The position numbers were made by a program, and so were the translations under genes. From Synergistaceae bacterium (lineage in GTDB: Bacteria > Synergistota > Synergistia > Synergistales > Aminobacteriaceae), in the NCBI GenBank assembly GCA_031272035.1, contig JAISUO010000095.1, positions 1 through 48,182 of the forward strand: 48,182 bases of DNA, in the 5' to 3' direction. Positions 16,213-24,707 of the stretch are shown piece by piece. The stretch's first letter is position 1. Each line of letters opens with the position of its first letter. Below the pieces are notes generated by a model. That model searched no databases. It saw nothing but the letters and a program-made list of their open reading frames with translations, and was not told the origin of the DNA.

Positions 16213-16737
16213 ATGCAGCAGCGTATTCAAAAGTTCAGCCGAATGCTGAAACTTCGGGAGAACGACCGCAGAACGGAACAGACAATCCTGGCCTCCGAGC
16301 GCAGGGAAGAGGAAGAAGCCCTTCAGCGTCTCGACCTGCTGGGGCAGGAAAAAAATCAGGCTATGGCGTCCTTCAGCGGCAACAAAGACAAAATTTTTTC
16401 CCGAAGTGAAATCTGGTTTCAGAGGCAGGCCATCGAGGTTCTGGAAAAACATATCGGCGAGGGGAAGGAAAACCTTCGCGACATACAGCACAGAATAACC
16501 CTCACGGAGGAGCGTCTGGTGGAGCGTCACCGGGACGTTCGCATGATGGAGGGTTACGTGGACCGCCTGAAGGAAAATCTGCGTCAGACGGAAATCACCA
16601 CGGAGCAGATCGAACTGGACGACATCGCCGTGATGCGATACACCAGACCCGGGGTTCAAAAATCCGGAAGCGCGGTCCTCCTCCGTCATGAAAAAGAAAT
16701 CCGGAAAGAAGAAACGCGAAAGGAAGAGAACAGATGA
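16213..16737 (+). CDS. fliJ: Flagellar export protein FliJ
   Basis: FliJ is a small coiled-coil protein that sits in the export ATPase ring and helps couple it to the export gate. The 174-residue product is almost wholly charged alpha-helix with heptad patterns, and its N-terminus 'KFSRMLKLRENDRRTEQ' fits the family. It is assigned by its position right after fliI as much as by sequence, since FliJ is poorly conserved. AGGAG lies 10 nt before the ATG; another ATG at 16203 is out of frame. The last residues contain a doubled 'RKEET/RKEEN' unit. The stop overlaps the next start (ATGA). Confidence 0.85.
   Translation: MQQRIQKFSRMLKLRENDRRTEQTILASERREEEEALQRLDLLGQEKNQAMASFSGNKDKIFSRSEIWFQRQAIEVLEKHIGEGKENLRDIQHRITLTEERLVERHRDVRMMEGYVDRLKENLRQTEITTEQIELDDIAVMRYTRPGVQKSGSAVLLRHEKEIRKEETRKEENR
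16702..16731. repeat. 15-bp imperfect tandem repeat at the fliJ 3' end
   Basis: CGGAAAGAAGAAACG (16702-16716) and CGAAAGGAAGAGAAC (16717-16731) encode RKEET and RKEEN, four mismatches apart. The repeat ends 3 nt before the fliJ stop codon. Confidence 0.55.
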
Positions 16738-17318
16738 GGTCCAGACCGGTCAATCTCGATAAAGTACGGAATCGTATCGAAGAAATTCTTCGGAAGAGCA
16801 GCTTCAGCCTCGAACAGCAAATGCGGGGCGGATCCGTGAAGGAGAGCGAGTCGGGAAATCGTTTTGTCGAAGTTCTGGACTCCCAGCAGGCTAAGGGACG
16901 CGAGGCAAAGAAAACTCAGGGTCAGAGAGACATGGACGAACTGAGAAAATACACCGCCCGCGCCGCGGATAAATACCGGCTGGACGAAGAGCTGATCCGG
17001 GCCGTTATCCAGGTGGAGTCGGGCTGGAAAAGCGACGCCGTTTCCATCAAGGGAGCCCAGGGGTTGATGCAGCTCATGCCCCGTACGGCGTCTATGCTGG
17101 GAGTGGAGGATTCTTTCGATCCCGAACAAAATATCGAGGGCGGGGTAAAATACCTCTCCGATTTGACCGATAAATATGAAGGCGACATTGAAAAAGCTCT
17201 GGCGGCCTACAATGCCGGTCCGACCAGGGTGGATTCAGGCGGGAAACTGAGCGCGGAAACTGAGCGATATGTTAAAAACGTGATGGCGTTATACCATCGT
17301 TACCGGGAGGAAGACTGA
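16734..17318 (+). CDS. Lytic transglycosylase (SLT domain) in the flagellar operon
   Basis: This 194-residue protein has a GH23-type SLT domain (about 68-190) that cleaves peptidoglycan glycan strands. The catalytic Glu is E95 in 'VIQVESGWKSDAVS', followed by 'GAQGLMQLMP' and 'ALAAYNAGP'. The N-terminal 65 residues are polar with no signal peptide or membrane helix. In this operon it probably opens a hole in the wall for the rod, the job done by FlgJ or SltF elsewhere. The lack of a Sec signal suggests export through the flagellar channel. Start and stop overlap fliJ and the next gene by 4 and 1 nt. Confidence 0.88.
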   Translation: MRSRPVNLDKVRNRIEEILRKSSFSLEQQMRGGSVKESESGNRFVEVLDSQQAKGREAKKTQGQRDMDELRKYTARAADKYRLDEELIRAVIQVESGWKSDAVSIKGAQGLMQLMPRTASMLGVEDSFDPEQNIEGGVKYLSDLTDKYEGDIEKALAAYNAGPTRVDSGGKLSAETERYVKNVMALYHRYREED

Positions 17319-18016
17319 TGGGCGAAGAGCGACGGGAGGACAGACCTTCCCGACAGGAGAGACGCCCGGATGAAGCGGCGAAGGATGAAAAAGCGCCGGT
17401 TGTTCCAAAGAAGAAGAAAAAGCAGAGTAAACTGACTCTTTTTTTCCTGGCGCTGCTGTTGGCTTTTGGGGTGGGAGCGGGATTGCATTTCAGCGGCATG
17501 TGGGACGCCCGTCCTTTGATGTGGAGCATTCTTCCAAAGATTCCCTACATCGGAGAGCCGGTTTCCCGATTTTTCAGAGTGCCGAAGGAATATACCCTGA
17601 CCACGGCGGAACGGCGGGCTTACGAACTGACCGAGTGGCAGAAGCGTCTGGACGAGCGGGAGCGCAGCCTTACGGATCGGGAATCGAAGGTGGAAACCCT
17701 TTCCGGCGACTTGGGTCAGCGGGCGGAGCGCTTGTCCAAACAGGAGAACAGCGCGTCCCGTCAGACCTCGCCTCAGCAGGCGGAAAACTCCGCCTCGGAC
17801 GCGGATAAAAAGTTGCTGGATCAGGTGGCGAGGACGTATCAGGATATATCTCCCCGCAGCGCCGCCCAAATCGTTGAGCAGATCGATGAAGGGCTGGCGG
17901 TGGGGCTTTTGAGAAAACTTCCCGTGGATGCCCGGGCCTCCATCCTTGGAAAGATGGAACCGAAAAAGGCGGCCAGACTGACGGAACGCATGGCGCTGGA
18001 ACCTGGTCGGCAATGA
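17318..18016 (+). CDS. MotE-like flagellar protein (MgtE_N-type C-terminal domain)
   Basis: This 232-residue protein has a charged cytoplasmic start (about 1-42), one membrane helix near 44-66, a coiled coil at about 105-135 ('EWQKRLDERERSLTDRESKVE'), a Ser/Gln-rich linker, and a helical C-terminus (about 165-232). The last part, with 'ISPRSAAQIVEQIDEG' and 'GKMEPKKAARLTERM', resembles the MgtE N-terminal domain found in MotE and related flagellar chaperones. MotE-type proteins assist stator assembly. It sits between the transglycosylase and fliK, as such genes do in other phyla. The exact function here is inferred. Confidence 0.78.
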   Translation: MGEERREDRPSRQERRPDEAAKDEKAPVVPKKKKKQSKLTLFFLALLLAFGVGAGLHFSGMWDARPLMWSILPKIPYIGEPVSRFFRVPKEYTLTTAERRAYELTEWQKRLDERERSLTDRESKVETLSGDLGQRAERLSKQENSASRQTSPQQAENSASDADKKLLDQVARTYQDISPRSAAQIVEQIDEGLAVGLLRKLPVDARASILGKMEPKKAARLTERMALEPGRQ

Positions 18017-18050
18017 AGTGAACCGAAACAGAATACAGGGGTGAAAACGG

Positions 18051-19604
18051 ATGCAGGATATAATGTCTCTTCCCGTGCCGATACAGAGCGTACAGAGCGC
18101 GCAAAACAGTTCCTCCGGTTCGAAGTCGGCGGACAGAGGGTCGGAAGATTTCGAAGCGGGGCTTTTTGCGTCGTTTCTGTCAAGCAGTTCTCAGGCCCTG
18201 GAGAAATCCGAATCCGAAGGGACTTCCGACGCATCCCTGAATCTGACTCTGGCGGCCCTCCAGGGGGAAACGCGAACGGAACGGTCGGCGACTTTACCGC
18301 TGATCCTCACCGGTGATGGCCCGTCCCTTTCGAACTCGATTCTGGATTTGTTCGCCTCGGTGAAGGAGGACATGGAAGCCCAGGGCGTCGACATGACGAA
18401 CCTTGCGGGAGAGGTGAAGGAGTGGCTTGGAGAGGATTTTTCGGACTTGGACGCGGACCGGCTGGCCGCCGCGCTGTCCCGGCTGCGTGATCGGTATTTG
18501 ACCTCCGTGCGAAGCGACGGCCCCAATCACCTCAATGTGGACGTTGCGGTGGGAGATGACCTGACGCTGGCCCTGGATGCGGCCCTCAGCGGAGTGGATG
18601 ACGACGGAGCGAAGGACGACGACAAATCCGGAGAAAAAGAGGCCTCCGATGCCTCTCTGGCCTCCGCCCGGCTTCTGGCCTCTCTGTCGAATTTTGCGAA
18701 TCTCTCCGGGGTGACGACGGACAGCCCCGCGGACAAAGCGGAGCAGGGAAAGGGCGCGGAGGGCCTGGGAGGCGTTCTGACGCCCAGAGTGTACTCTTAT
18801 CTTAAATCCGGCGCCCGCGCTCTTTCAGAGGAAACGGGAAATAAAAATTTGAATCCGGAAAAGGAAGGCGCTTCCACGGAAGCCGGCCCGACGGAAAAAG
18901 AGAACGCCCTTCCGGTTGCCGCGCCGAATGAAGCCGCCGGCGGCAACACCGGAGAGGGGACTGAAAATCCTGAAAAGGATTCGTCCCGGAGTCGGTCGGA
19001 GGTTGCTCGAAGTTCATCGAAGGACGGGGACAAGGCTGTCGCTCAATCGGGACAAACGGACGAAACCTTGGGGAAAACGTCTTCCGCCGAGCGCAGAACG
19101 AGCAGTTTCGACGAGTTTTTCAGCGCGGTCGTGACGCGCGGGGAGCAGTCCGGTTCTTCCGGGGAGGTTCTGGACCTTTCCAGGGGAGCCTCTCTGTCGA
19201 GAAACGAAACTCTTCGTGAAGGATTGGACAACGTTGTGCGCTTCGTTCGCACCAACGGCACTCAAAAAGCCTCGCTGATCGTGGACCCACCTGCGCTGGG
19301 GCGCATCAGTGTGGAGCTGACCAGCGGTGCCACGGGGTTGGATGCTTCCATTAAAGTGAGCAGCGAACAGATCCGACAACTGGTACAGGATCAGATTGTA
19401 CAGCTTCGCATGTCTCTGGAGCAGCAGGGGGTCCAGGTGGCCCATTTTTCAGTGGATGTTCAGCAGGACAGCGAGCATCAGCGACAGTCCGGGCAGCAGC
19501 AGAGCCGGAACGCGCGGAGAGTTCCGGGGGAAAACCCGGATGTGGAAGAAGAAACAGTTTTCAGGGTGGATCTGAATCAGGGGCTGCTGTACTGGGTGGC
19601 CTGA
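18051..19604 (+). CDS. fliK: Flagellar hook-length control protein FliK
   Basis: FliK measures hook length and switches export specificity from hook to filament through FlhB. The 517-residue product has a long low-complexity N-terminus rich in Ser, Glu, Asp and Gly, acting as a flexible ruler. The compact C-terminal Flg_hook domain (about 385-480) has the signature 'LIVDPPALGRISVELTSG' and 'IVQLRMSLEQQGVQVAHFSVDV'. The ATG is preceded by AGGGGTG. It lies 34 nt after the MotE-like gene and just before flgD, the usual order. The N-terminus shows no conserved sequence. Confidence 0.92.
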   Translation: MQDIMSLPVPIQSVQSAQNSSSGSKSADRGSEDFEAGLFASFLSSSSQALEKSESEGTSDASLNLTLAALQGETRTERSATLPLILTGDGPSLSNSILDLFASVKEDMEAQGVDMTNLAGEVKEWLGEDFSDLDADRLAAALSRLRDRYLTSVRSDGPNHLNVDVAVGDDLTLALDAALSGVDDDGAKDDDKSGEKEASDASLASARLLASLSNFANLSGVTTDSPADKAEQGKGAEGLGGVLTPRVYSYLKSGARALSEETGNKNLNPEKEGASTEAGPTEKENALPVAAPNEAAGGNTGEGTENPEKDSSRSRSEVARSSSKDGDKAVAQSGQTDETLGKTSSAERRTSSFDEFFSAVVTRGEQSGSSGEVLDLSRGASLSRNETLREGLDNVVRFVRTNGTQKASLIVDPPALGRISVELTSGATGLDASIKVSSEQIRQLVQDQIVQLRMSLEQQGVQVAHFSVDVQQDSEHQRQSGQQQSRNARRVPGENPDVEEETVFRVDLNQGLLYWVA

Positions 19605-19638
19605 AAAGATTCGCCATGTTACGGGGAGGTATGGGAGA

Positions 19639-20091
19639 ATGGCTGTAAACAGTGTTACGGACCCCACGGGGGGATTGTCCTCAAGTCAGCTTGAGGCTGC
19701 ATCGCGCTCCGTTTCGCAGGAACTGGACAAGGACGCCTTTCTGAGGCTCCTGATCGCGGAGTTGTCCAATCAGGATCCGCTGAATCCGATGGATGACCGG
19801 GAATTTATCTCACAGATGGCGGAGTTCAGCAGTCTGGAGCAGATGACCAACATGACGAAGGCCCTGGAGGGACTGGCCTCCACTCAGGAGCAGTATTCGG
19901 CCGTCAGTTACATCGGCAAGACGGTATTTTTCCCGTACCAGGACGCCGAGGGGAACACGATTTCCGCCTACGACAAGGTGATAGCGGTGTGGTACGACGC
20001 TACGCAGGGGACTATTCTTCAAACGACCTACGGAGAAATAGCGCTGAAAAATATTGAAGGCGTGATGAACGAATCTCCCGACTCCCTCTGA
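19639..20091 (+). CDS. flgD: Flagellar hook-capping / scaffold protein FlgD
   Basis: FlgD caps the growing hook and allows FlgE to polymerise. The 150-residue protein has the conserved N-terminal export/capping motif 'LDKDAFLRLLIAELSNQDPLNPMDDREFISQMAEFSS' region (about 29-65). It is much shorter than the proteobacterial form (about 220-230) and lacks the full Ig-like and Tudor-like C-terminus, as in many Firmicutes-type FlgD. The start at 19639 is preferred over an out-of-frame ATG at 19631, because GGGGAGG (19623-19629) is correctly spaced only for the former. A strong terminator follows. Confidence 0.93.
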   Translation: MAVNSVTDPTGGLSSSQLEAASRSVSQELDKDAFLRLLIAELSNQDPLNPMDDREFISQMAEFSSLEQMTNMTKALEGLASTQEQYSAVSYIGKTVFFPYQDAEGNTISAYDKVIAVWYDATQGTILQTTYGEIALKNIEGVMNESPDSL

Positions 20092-20121
20092 AAGCGCCCT
20101 GTACATTTTGAGAGCGGCCCG

Positions 20122-20155
20122 CGGTATTTCGCCTTTGGCGGGATACCGTTTTTTT
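20122..20155 (+). terminator. Strong intrinsic terminator between flgD and flgE
   Basis: A 12-bp stem (CGGTATTTCGCC at 20122-20133, GGCGGGATACCG at 20137-20148, with two T-G pairs) closes a 3-nt loop and is followed by seven T. It splits the flagellar cluster into an upstream fliE-flgD unit and a downstream flgE unit. Confidence 0.9.
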
Positions 20156-20321
20156 ATGGCTGTCATGGCAATTTCAATTTCAGTTTCGATGTGGAGCATC
20201 CGACATTTAAACAGACTGAGGCAATAACGTAAACTGGAGCATTCAGAAGATTGACCTCATGGAATGGGGTATACAGTTCGCGGAGCGATGAAGCCTTATC
20301 GCAGGAGGGTGTCAGTATAAA

Positions 20322-22358
20322 ATGTTAAGATCGCTTATGACGGCAGTGACGGGAGTGCGCGCGCATCAGACCATGCTCGACGTGACGGGAAACAACATCG
20401 CGAACGTCAACACGACGGGGTTCAAAAAGGATGTCACCATTTTTCAGGATCTCCTTTATCAGACGAGCAGCGGCGCCACCGGTCCCGGAGACAATATAGG
20501 AGGCGTCAACCCCGTTCAGGTCGGTCTGGGCGTCAAGGTCGCCGCTATCGAAACCATTCACAGTCAGGGCGCCGCGCAGTACACGGGCAACAAATCGGAC
20601 GTGATGATCGAGGGCGAGGGGTATTTTATATTCAGTACGGGAAGCGGGGCCAACGTCTACGGCCGGGCTGGCAACTTCTACGTGGGGCCCGAAACGGAAT
20701 ATCGGCTGACCCACTCGGGCACGGGCTACCTGGTGCAGGGCTATCAAATGGAGCGTGACCCGCTGAACCCGCTGCAGTTCAACACAGGCAGCGAACTGGG
20801 AGATATTCGCATCCCCATTGGGACCAAAATGGAGGCCCGGGCCACCACCGTCGCGGCGTTCAAGTGCAACCTGGACAGCCGATCGGACGTCTATCTGCCC
20901 ATCGGGTTCAAGGACATTCCCTGGGCGGATGGCTCCGGAAACGGAGAACACGCGCAGATCATGATGAACGGCCAGTCTTACGACGTGACGGTGACGACGG
21001 ACCTGACCAGCACCAACGGGCAGGGGTATCTGACCTATACCTTCGACACGGTTCCTCCGGGGACCGGCACGGGGTTGACACTCGTATTCGACATGGTGGG
21101 AACGACGACCGACCCTGACGGGAAAACTGTCCCGAAGCTTGAGATCAATACTACGAGTTCGACGATGTTGGGCGCTGCGCTGCCAGGGGGGACTCTGCAG
21201 GCAACCCCGACTTTCGATGCGGTGACGGGAACCCTGAAGTTTACCGACTCCACTCCGCCAACGCCGACAAACGCGCTGTTGTGGGAAACAAACCTGTACG
21301 AAAGCATGAGCTATCAGTCTTTCAGCGTGACGGGGACGGGGGGACAAAACTATACCGTGATCGCGGAATTCGACGAGTCGACCCTCACCAACAGGGATGC
21401 GCCTGTAGATATGATCTTGTGGTTTGACGATGGGACCGGAACAATGACTCCAGTGCAGACGAAAGTTTCCTTCAAATCTGACGGAACCTTTGATACCGTG
21501 ACGATAACGGGTACTCTTCCGGGTGGATTTACGGCGGGTACAGATTTTGAAATTGTTCCCACAGCAAACGGCAACGGGCTGGAGATCAAGGCGGCGAACC
21601 TTACAACCGGCGCTCCGATGTCCACGGTGGGGCAGATCACCATGGGGGGAATCCACCAGACCAAGATGACCGTGTACGACTGCCAGGGGTATGCCTACAC
21701 CATGGAGGTCCAGTTCAAAAAGGTGTCGGAGAACACCTGGCGCTGGGAGGTCTTTTTCCCGGATTATCCCAATCTGGTGCCGACTCCTTCCAGCGGGGAG
21801 CTCGTTTTTGACAACAGCTGCCTCCTGCTCAAGCCTGAAACGGTGGACATCAACGTGCCCTACAGCCTGTTGGGGCGGGACAATGGAACGATCACCCTGG
21901 ACTTCAGCGGAAAGACCTTCGGCTTGGATAAAATGGAGGGCATCACGCAGTTCGCCTCTGAGACCACGACCAAGGGATACTACCAGGACGGCTATGAAAT
22001 GGGCGTCATGAACAACTACTCCATCGGCCAGGACGGGATCATCACGGGGCAGTACACCAACGGGCAGAATATGCCCCTTTACAGACTGGCGCTGGCGCAG
22101 TTCGCCAACCCCATGGGGCTCGATCAGGTAGGAGACACGATGTTTGCCGAGACGATCAACTCCGGAAAAGCGAACATCAACGCGGCTACGGTCAACGGCG
22201 CGGGTAAAACCCAAAGCGGTTATCTCGAGGGCTCGAACGTCGACCTGACGGAGGAGTTCACGCACCTGATCATCGCTCAGCGCGGCTTCCAGGCCAATAC
22301 CCGCGTGATAACGGTCAGCGATCAGATTCTTGAAGAAGTCGTCAACCTGAAGCGTTAG
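20322..22358 (+). CDS. flgE: Flagellar hook protein FlgE
   Basis: FlgE polymerises into the hook, the universal joint between rod and filament. The 678-residue protein is longer than the Salmonella form (403), owing to extra surface domains in the middle. The N-terminal rod/hook signature 'GVRAHQTMLDVTGNNIANVNTTGFKKD' region (about 11-38) and the C-terminal helix 'VDLTEEFTHLIIAQRGFQANTRVI' region are both present and form the D0 coiled coil. The Thr/Gly-rich centre (about 190-480) is the variable exposed part. AGGAGG lies 13 nt before the ATG. The 166-nt leader after the terminator must contain its promoter, though none is clear. Confidence 0.95.
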   Translation: MLRSLMTAVTGVRAHQTMLDVTGNNIANVNTTGFKKDVTIFQDLLYQTSSGATGPGDNIGGVNPVQVGLGVKVAAIETIHSQGAAQYTGNKSDVMIEGEGYFIFSTGSGANVYGRAGNFYVGPETEYRLTHSGTGYLVQGYQMERDPLNPLQFNTGSELGDIRIPIGTKMEARATTVAAFKCNLDSRSDVYLPIGFKDIPWADGSGNGEHAQIMMNGQSYDVTVTTDLTSTNGQGYLTYTFDTVPPGTGTGLTLVFDMVGTTTDPDGKTVPKLEINTTSSTMLGAALPGGTLQATPTFDAVTGTLKFTDSTPPTPTNALLWETNLYESMSYQSFSVTGTGGQNYTVIAEFDESTLTNRDAPVDMILWFDDGTGTMTPVQTKVSFKSDGTFDTVTITGTLPGGFTAGTDFEIVPTANGNGLEIKAANLTTGAPMSTVGQITMGGIHQTKMTVYDCQGYAYTMEVQFKKVSENTWRWEVFFPDYPNLVPTPSSGELVFDNSCLLLKPETVDINVPYSLLGRDNGTITLDFSGKTFGLDKMEGITQFASETTTKGYYQDGYEMGVMNNYSIGQDGIITGQYTNGQNMPLYRLALAQFANPMGLDQVGDTMFAETINSGKANINAATVNGAGKTQSGYLEGSNVDLTEEFTHLIIAQRGFQANTRVITVSDQILEEVVNLKR

Positions 22359-22409
22359 GGTAAACCCGGATAACTGGTAGAATCGCTTACGGATAAAGAG
22401 GCCGAATGG

Positions 22410-22643
22410 ATGATCGAACTCCATCGTTTGAACGGAGAGCTTTTTCTCCTGAATTCTGATATGATTGAGACTGTGGAGGTGACGCCGGATACGGTAGTGC
22501 GCCTCATCAATGGCCATCGTTACGTTGTCAGGGAAAGTTTCGACGATATTCGGAATGACATGATCGATTTTCGTAAAAAAGCCGGTTATACCTGTATTCC
22601 TTCGGGTATGCCGCTGGAGTCGGACGGTCCGCAGCAACGTTAG
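22410..22643 (+). CDS. flbD: Flagellar FlbD/SwrD family protein
   Basis: This 77-residue protein starts 'MIELHRLNGELFLLNSDMIETVE' region and matches the small FlbD/SwrD family found between flgE and motA in Firmicutes, spirochaetes and Synergistota. In Bacillus subtilis, SwrD raises motor torque, apparently through stator function. The conserved Asn and 'TPDTVVRLINGHRYVVRES' segment are present. AAAGAGG lies 7 nt before the ATG. Its place before motA-motB supports a stator-related role. Confidence 0.9.
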   Translation: MIELHRLNGELFLLNSDMIETVEVTPDTVVRLINGHRYVVRESFDDIRNDMIDFRKKAGYTCIPSGMPLESDGPQQR

Positions 22644-22673
22644 AAAACTCGTCATGCAGGGGGGACGCGTAAC

Positions 22674-23456
22674 TTGGATTTAACCACTGTCATTGGTTGC
22701 CTTATGGCTTGGATACTCGTCATTGGAGCTATGGCTTCAGGAGGAAACCTCGGGGCCTATATCGACTTCCCTTCCATCCTGATCACCGTAGGAGGAACTG
22801 CGGGAGCTGTCACCATGGCGCATTCTTCCGATGTCCTGAAATCGGCAGCGGGTGCTTTCAAAAGCGCCTTCGTATCCAACGAGCCCAACCTTCTTGCGAT
22901 GGTGCAAACGATCGTCAGCTTTGCTGAAAAGGCGCGGCGGGAGGGATTGCTGGCACTTGAAAGCGATGTTGCGGATCTGGACGACGAGTTTTTGCGCAAG
23001 TCCATTCAGCTCGTAGTGGATGGAACGGACCCTGAGCTGGTGAAAGCGATTCTGGACACGGAAATCGGTATTTTGGAGGATCGGCACTCGGCCAACAAGG
23101 CAATTTTCGACGCTATGGCGGAGTTGGCTCCGGCCTACGGAATGATTGGAACTCTGATCGGTCTCATCGCCATGCTGGGGAACCTGTCGGACGTGAGCGC
23201 CCTTGGGCCGGGCATGGCGGTGGCCCTTATCACCACCATGTACGGTTCCATGATCGCAAACATGTTTGCCATCCCCACCTCCAAGAAACTGGCGGCCCGC
23301 TCCGCCAAGGAAATCGTTTCCATGGAGCTGATGGTGGAGGGGATTCTCGCGATTCAGGCGGGAGAAAACCCTCGTATAGTCGAAGAAAAACTGAAGGTCT
23401 TCCTGCCGCCGAGACTGCGCACCAGGCTGGAGGCCGAGCAGAAAGAGAAAGAGTAG
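22674..23456 (+). CDS. motA: Flagellar motor stator protein MotA
   Basis: MotA forms the pentameric part of the stator ion channel and pushes on FliG. The 260-residue protein has four membrane segments (about 4-22, 28-48, 145-167, 176-198) and a cytoplasmic loop with the charged residues that contact the rotor. The conserved 'APAYGMIGTLIGLIAML' and 'GPGMAVALITTMYGSMIANM' contain the prolines and small residues needed for conduction. The TTG start is the only one that gives the normal MotA N-terminus. It is translated together with motB. Sequence does not tell whether H+ or Na+ is used. Confidence 0.95.
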   Translation: MDLTTVIGCLMAWILVIGAMASGGNLGAYIDFPSILITVGGTAGAVTMAHSSDVLKSAAGAFKSAFVSNEPNLLAMVQTIVSFAEKARREGLLALESDVADLDDEFLRKSIQLVVDGTDPELVKAILDTEIGILEDRHSANKAIFDAMAELAPAYGMIGTLIGLIAMLGNLSDVSALGPGMAVALITTMYGSMIANMFAIPTSKKLAARSAKEIVSMELMVEGILAIQAGENPRIVEEKLKVFLPPRLRTRLEAEQKEKE

Positions 23457-23468
23457 AAGGGAACGAAC

Positions 23469-24203
23469 ATGGCACGACAGAAAAAAGCTCCGGAAGCTCC
23501 GCCGGGCGCACCTCTCTTTATGGCGACCTATGGAGACATGATGACACTGGTTTTGTGTTTCTTCGTGCTGTTGTTTGCCATGTCGTCCATAGACTCGCAA
23601 AAGTTTCAGAAGGCGCTGATTTCTCTGAGAGGCTCTCTCGGAGTTCTGAAGGGCGGGGTCACTACGGAGGAGTCCACCATGGAAACGCCCAATGATTCCA
23701 GGCGGGAAGATGGGAAGGACGCCGGTTCCGCGGAGCGCTACGAAATGGACACCCAGCATGTGGCTCAGACGGTGGCCAGTTTCCTGCGGACCCAGGGTCT
23801 GGACAAGGCCATCCAGGTCACCGTTAACCAGCGGGGCGTGGCCGTCTCTCTCTCGGAGCAGTTCCTTTTCGACAGCGGAAGCGCCGTTCTGAAACCGGAA
23901 GGGCAGCGTTTGCTCAGTAAAATGGCGACCCTGGTGAGAAACGAGGTCCCCGCTCTTTCGGTGGAAGGGTACACGGATTCAACCCCTCTCAATGGGGGGA
24001 TTTACAGAGACAACTGGGGGCTGTCTTCCTCCAGAGCGGCGGTTGTAGCCTCCTTTCTGGCCTCCAGTGGTTTTCCTTCTCAGAAACTTCAGGCGGTGGG
24101 TTACGCTTCCAATCATCCGGTGGTGCCCAACGACTCTCCCGACCACAGGGCTTTGAATCGCCGGGTAGAGCTTGTGTTTCTGTCGCAGTATCCGAAACAT
24201 TAA
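23469..24203 (+). CDS. motB: Flagellar motor stator protein MotB
   Basis: MotB anchors the stator to peptidoglycan and supplies the ion-binding Asp. The 244-residue protein has one N-terminal membrane helix (about 18-40) with the essential D23 in 'MATYGDMMTLVLCFFVL', a plug/linker region rich in charged residues, and an OmpA-type peptidoglycan-binding domain (about 125-240) with 'VEGYTDSTPLNGG', 'NWGLSSSRAAVV' and 'NRRVELVFL'. It follows motA by 12 nt with AAGGGAACG as ribosome site. Confidence 0.95.
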   Translation: MARQKKAPEAPPGAPLFMATYGDMMTLVLCFFVLLFAMSSIDSQKFQKALISLRGSLGVLKGGVTTEESTMETPNDSRREDGKDAGSAERYEMDTQHVAQTVASFLRTQGLDKAIQVTVNQRGVAVSLSEQFLFDSGSAVLKPEGQRLLSKMATLVRNEVPALSVEGYTDSTPLNGGIYRDNWGLSSSRAAVVASFLASSGFPSQKLQAVGYASNHPVVPNDSPDHRALNRRVELVFLSQYPKH

Positions 24204-24224
24204 TAAGGGGTTGACCGGAAGACC

Positions 24225-24674
24225 ATGAAAAGGATCATTATTTTTATCATTGTGGGACTGGTGATGTTTGGCGTCGGTTTTGGCGGCGGAATGATGCTGG
24301 GTCGTTCCATGGCCTCCAACGCGGCCGCAGAGGCCGAGAACAAAAAAATAGACGCTCCGGGGCCGGTGGTGTCCGTGGGAGAGTTCACGAGTAATCTTGC
24401 GGGTTCGGGCCGACACGTCATCAGTTTTACCGTGTCTCTGGAGGCCCTGAACGACAAAGCTGCGGAACTGCTCAATTCTCCGGGCTGGCTTCTCAGGATA
24501 AAGAACGAAATCCTTCTGATCGTGAAGGATAAAATTTACGAGGACCTCACGAGCGCCGAGGGGGCTCTGCATTTCGCCGAGGAGATCAAGAGATCCCTGA
24601 ACGCGCAGCTGCCGGAAATCAAAGGCGAAGTTCCCGTGAGACGTGTTTTGTTTGAAACGTTTGTTTTGCAGTGA
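24225..24674 (+). CDS. fliL: Flagellar basal body-associated protein FliL
   Basis: FliL surrounds and supports the stator at the inner membrane. The 149-residue protein has a single N-terminal membrane helix (about 4-26) with a Gly-rich 'GVGFGGGMMLG' end, and a periplasmic domain with the family pattern 'VGEFTSNLAGSGRHVISFTVSLE' region and 'LRIKNEILLIVKDKIYEDL'. Its position between motB and fliM is standard. The alpha/beta domain resembles stomatin folds. Confidence 0.92.
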   Translation: MKRIIIFIIVGLVMFGVGFGGGMMLGRSMASNAAAEAENKKIDAPGPVVSVGEFTSNLAGSGRHVISFTVSLEALNDKAAELLNSPGWLLRIKNEILLIVKDKIYEDLTSAEGALHFAEEIKRSLNAQLPEIKGEVPVRRVLFETFVLQ

Positions 24675-24707
24675 CAGTCAGTGTTATTTTAAGGCAGGTG
24701 AGAGTTC

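Noticed and set aside
20251-20275. TTGACC and TATACA as a sigma-70 promoter for flgE
   Set aside because: The spacer is only 13 nt, too short for a working promoter.
20225-20300. Possible sigma-28 promoter before flgE
   Set aside because: TAAA-like and GC-AATAA-like pieces occur but with wrong spacing and poor matches.
20325-22655. 776-codon minus-strand frame opposite flgE
   Set aside because: FlgE is clear on the plus strand with conserved termini; the antisense product is basic, His/Arg-rich and unlike any known protein.
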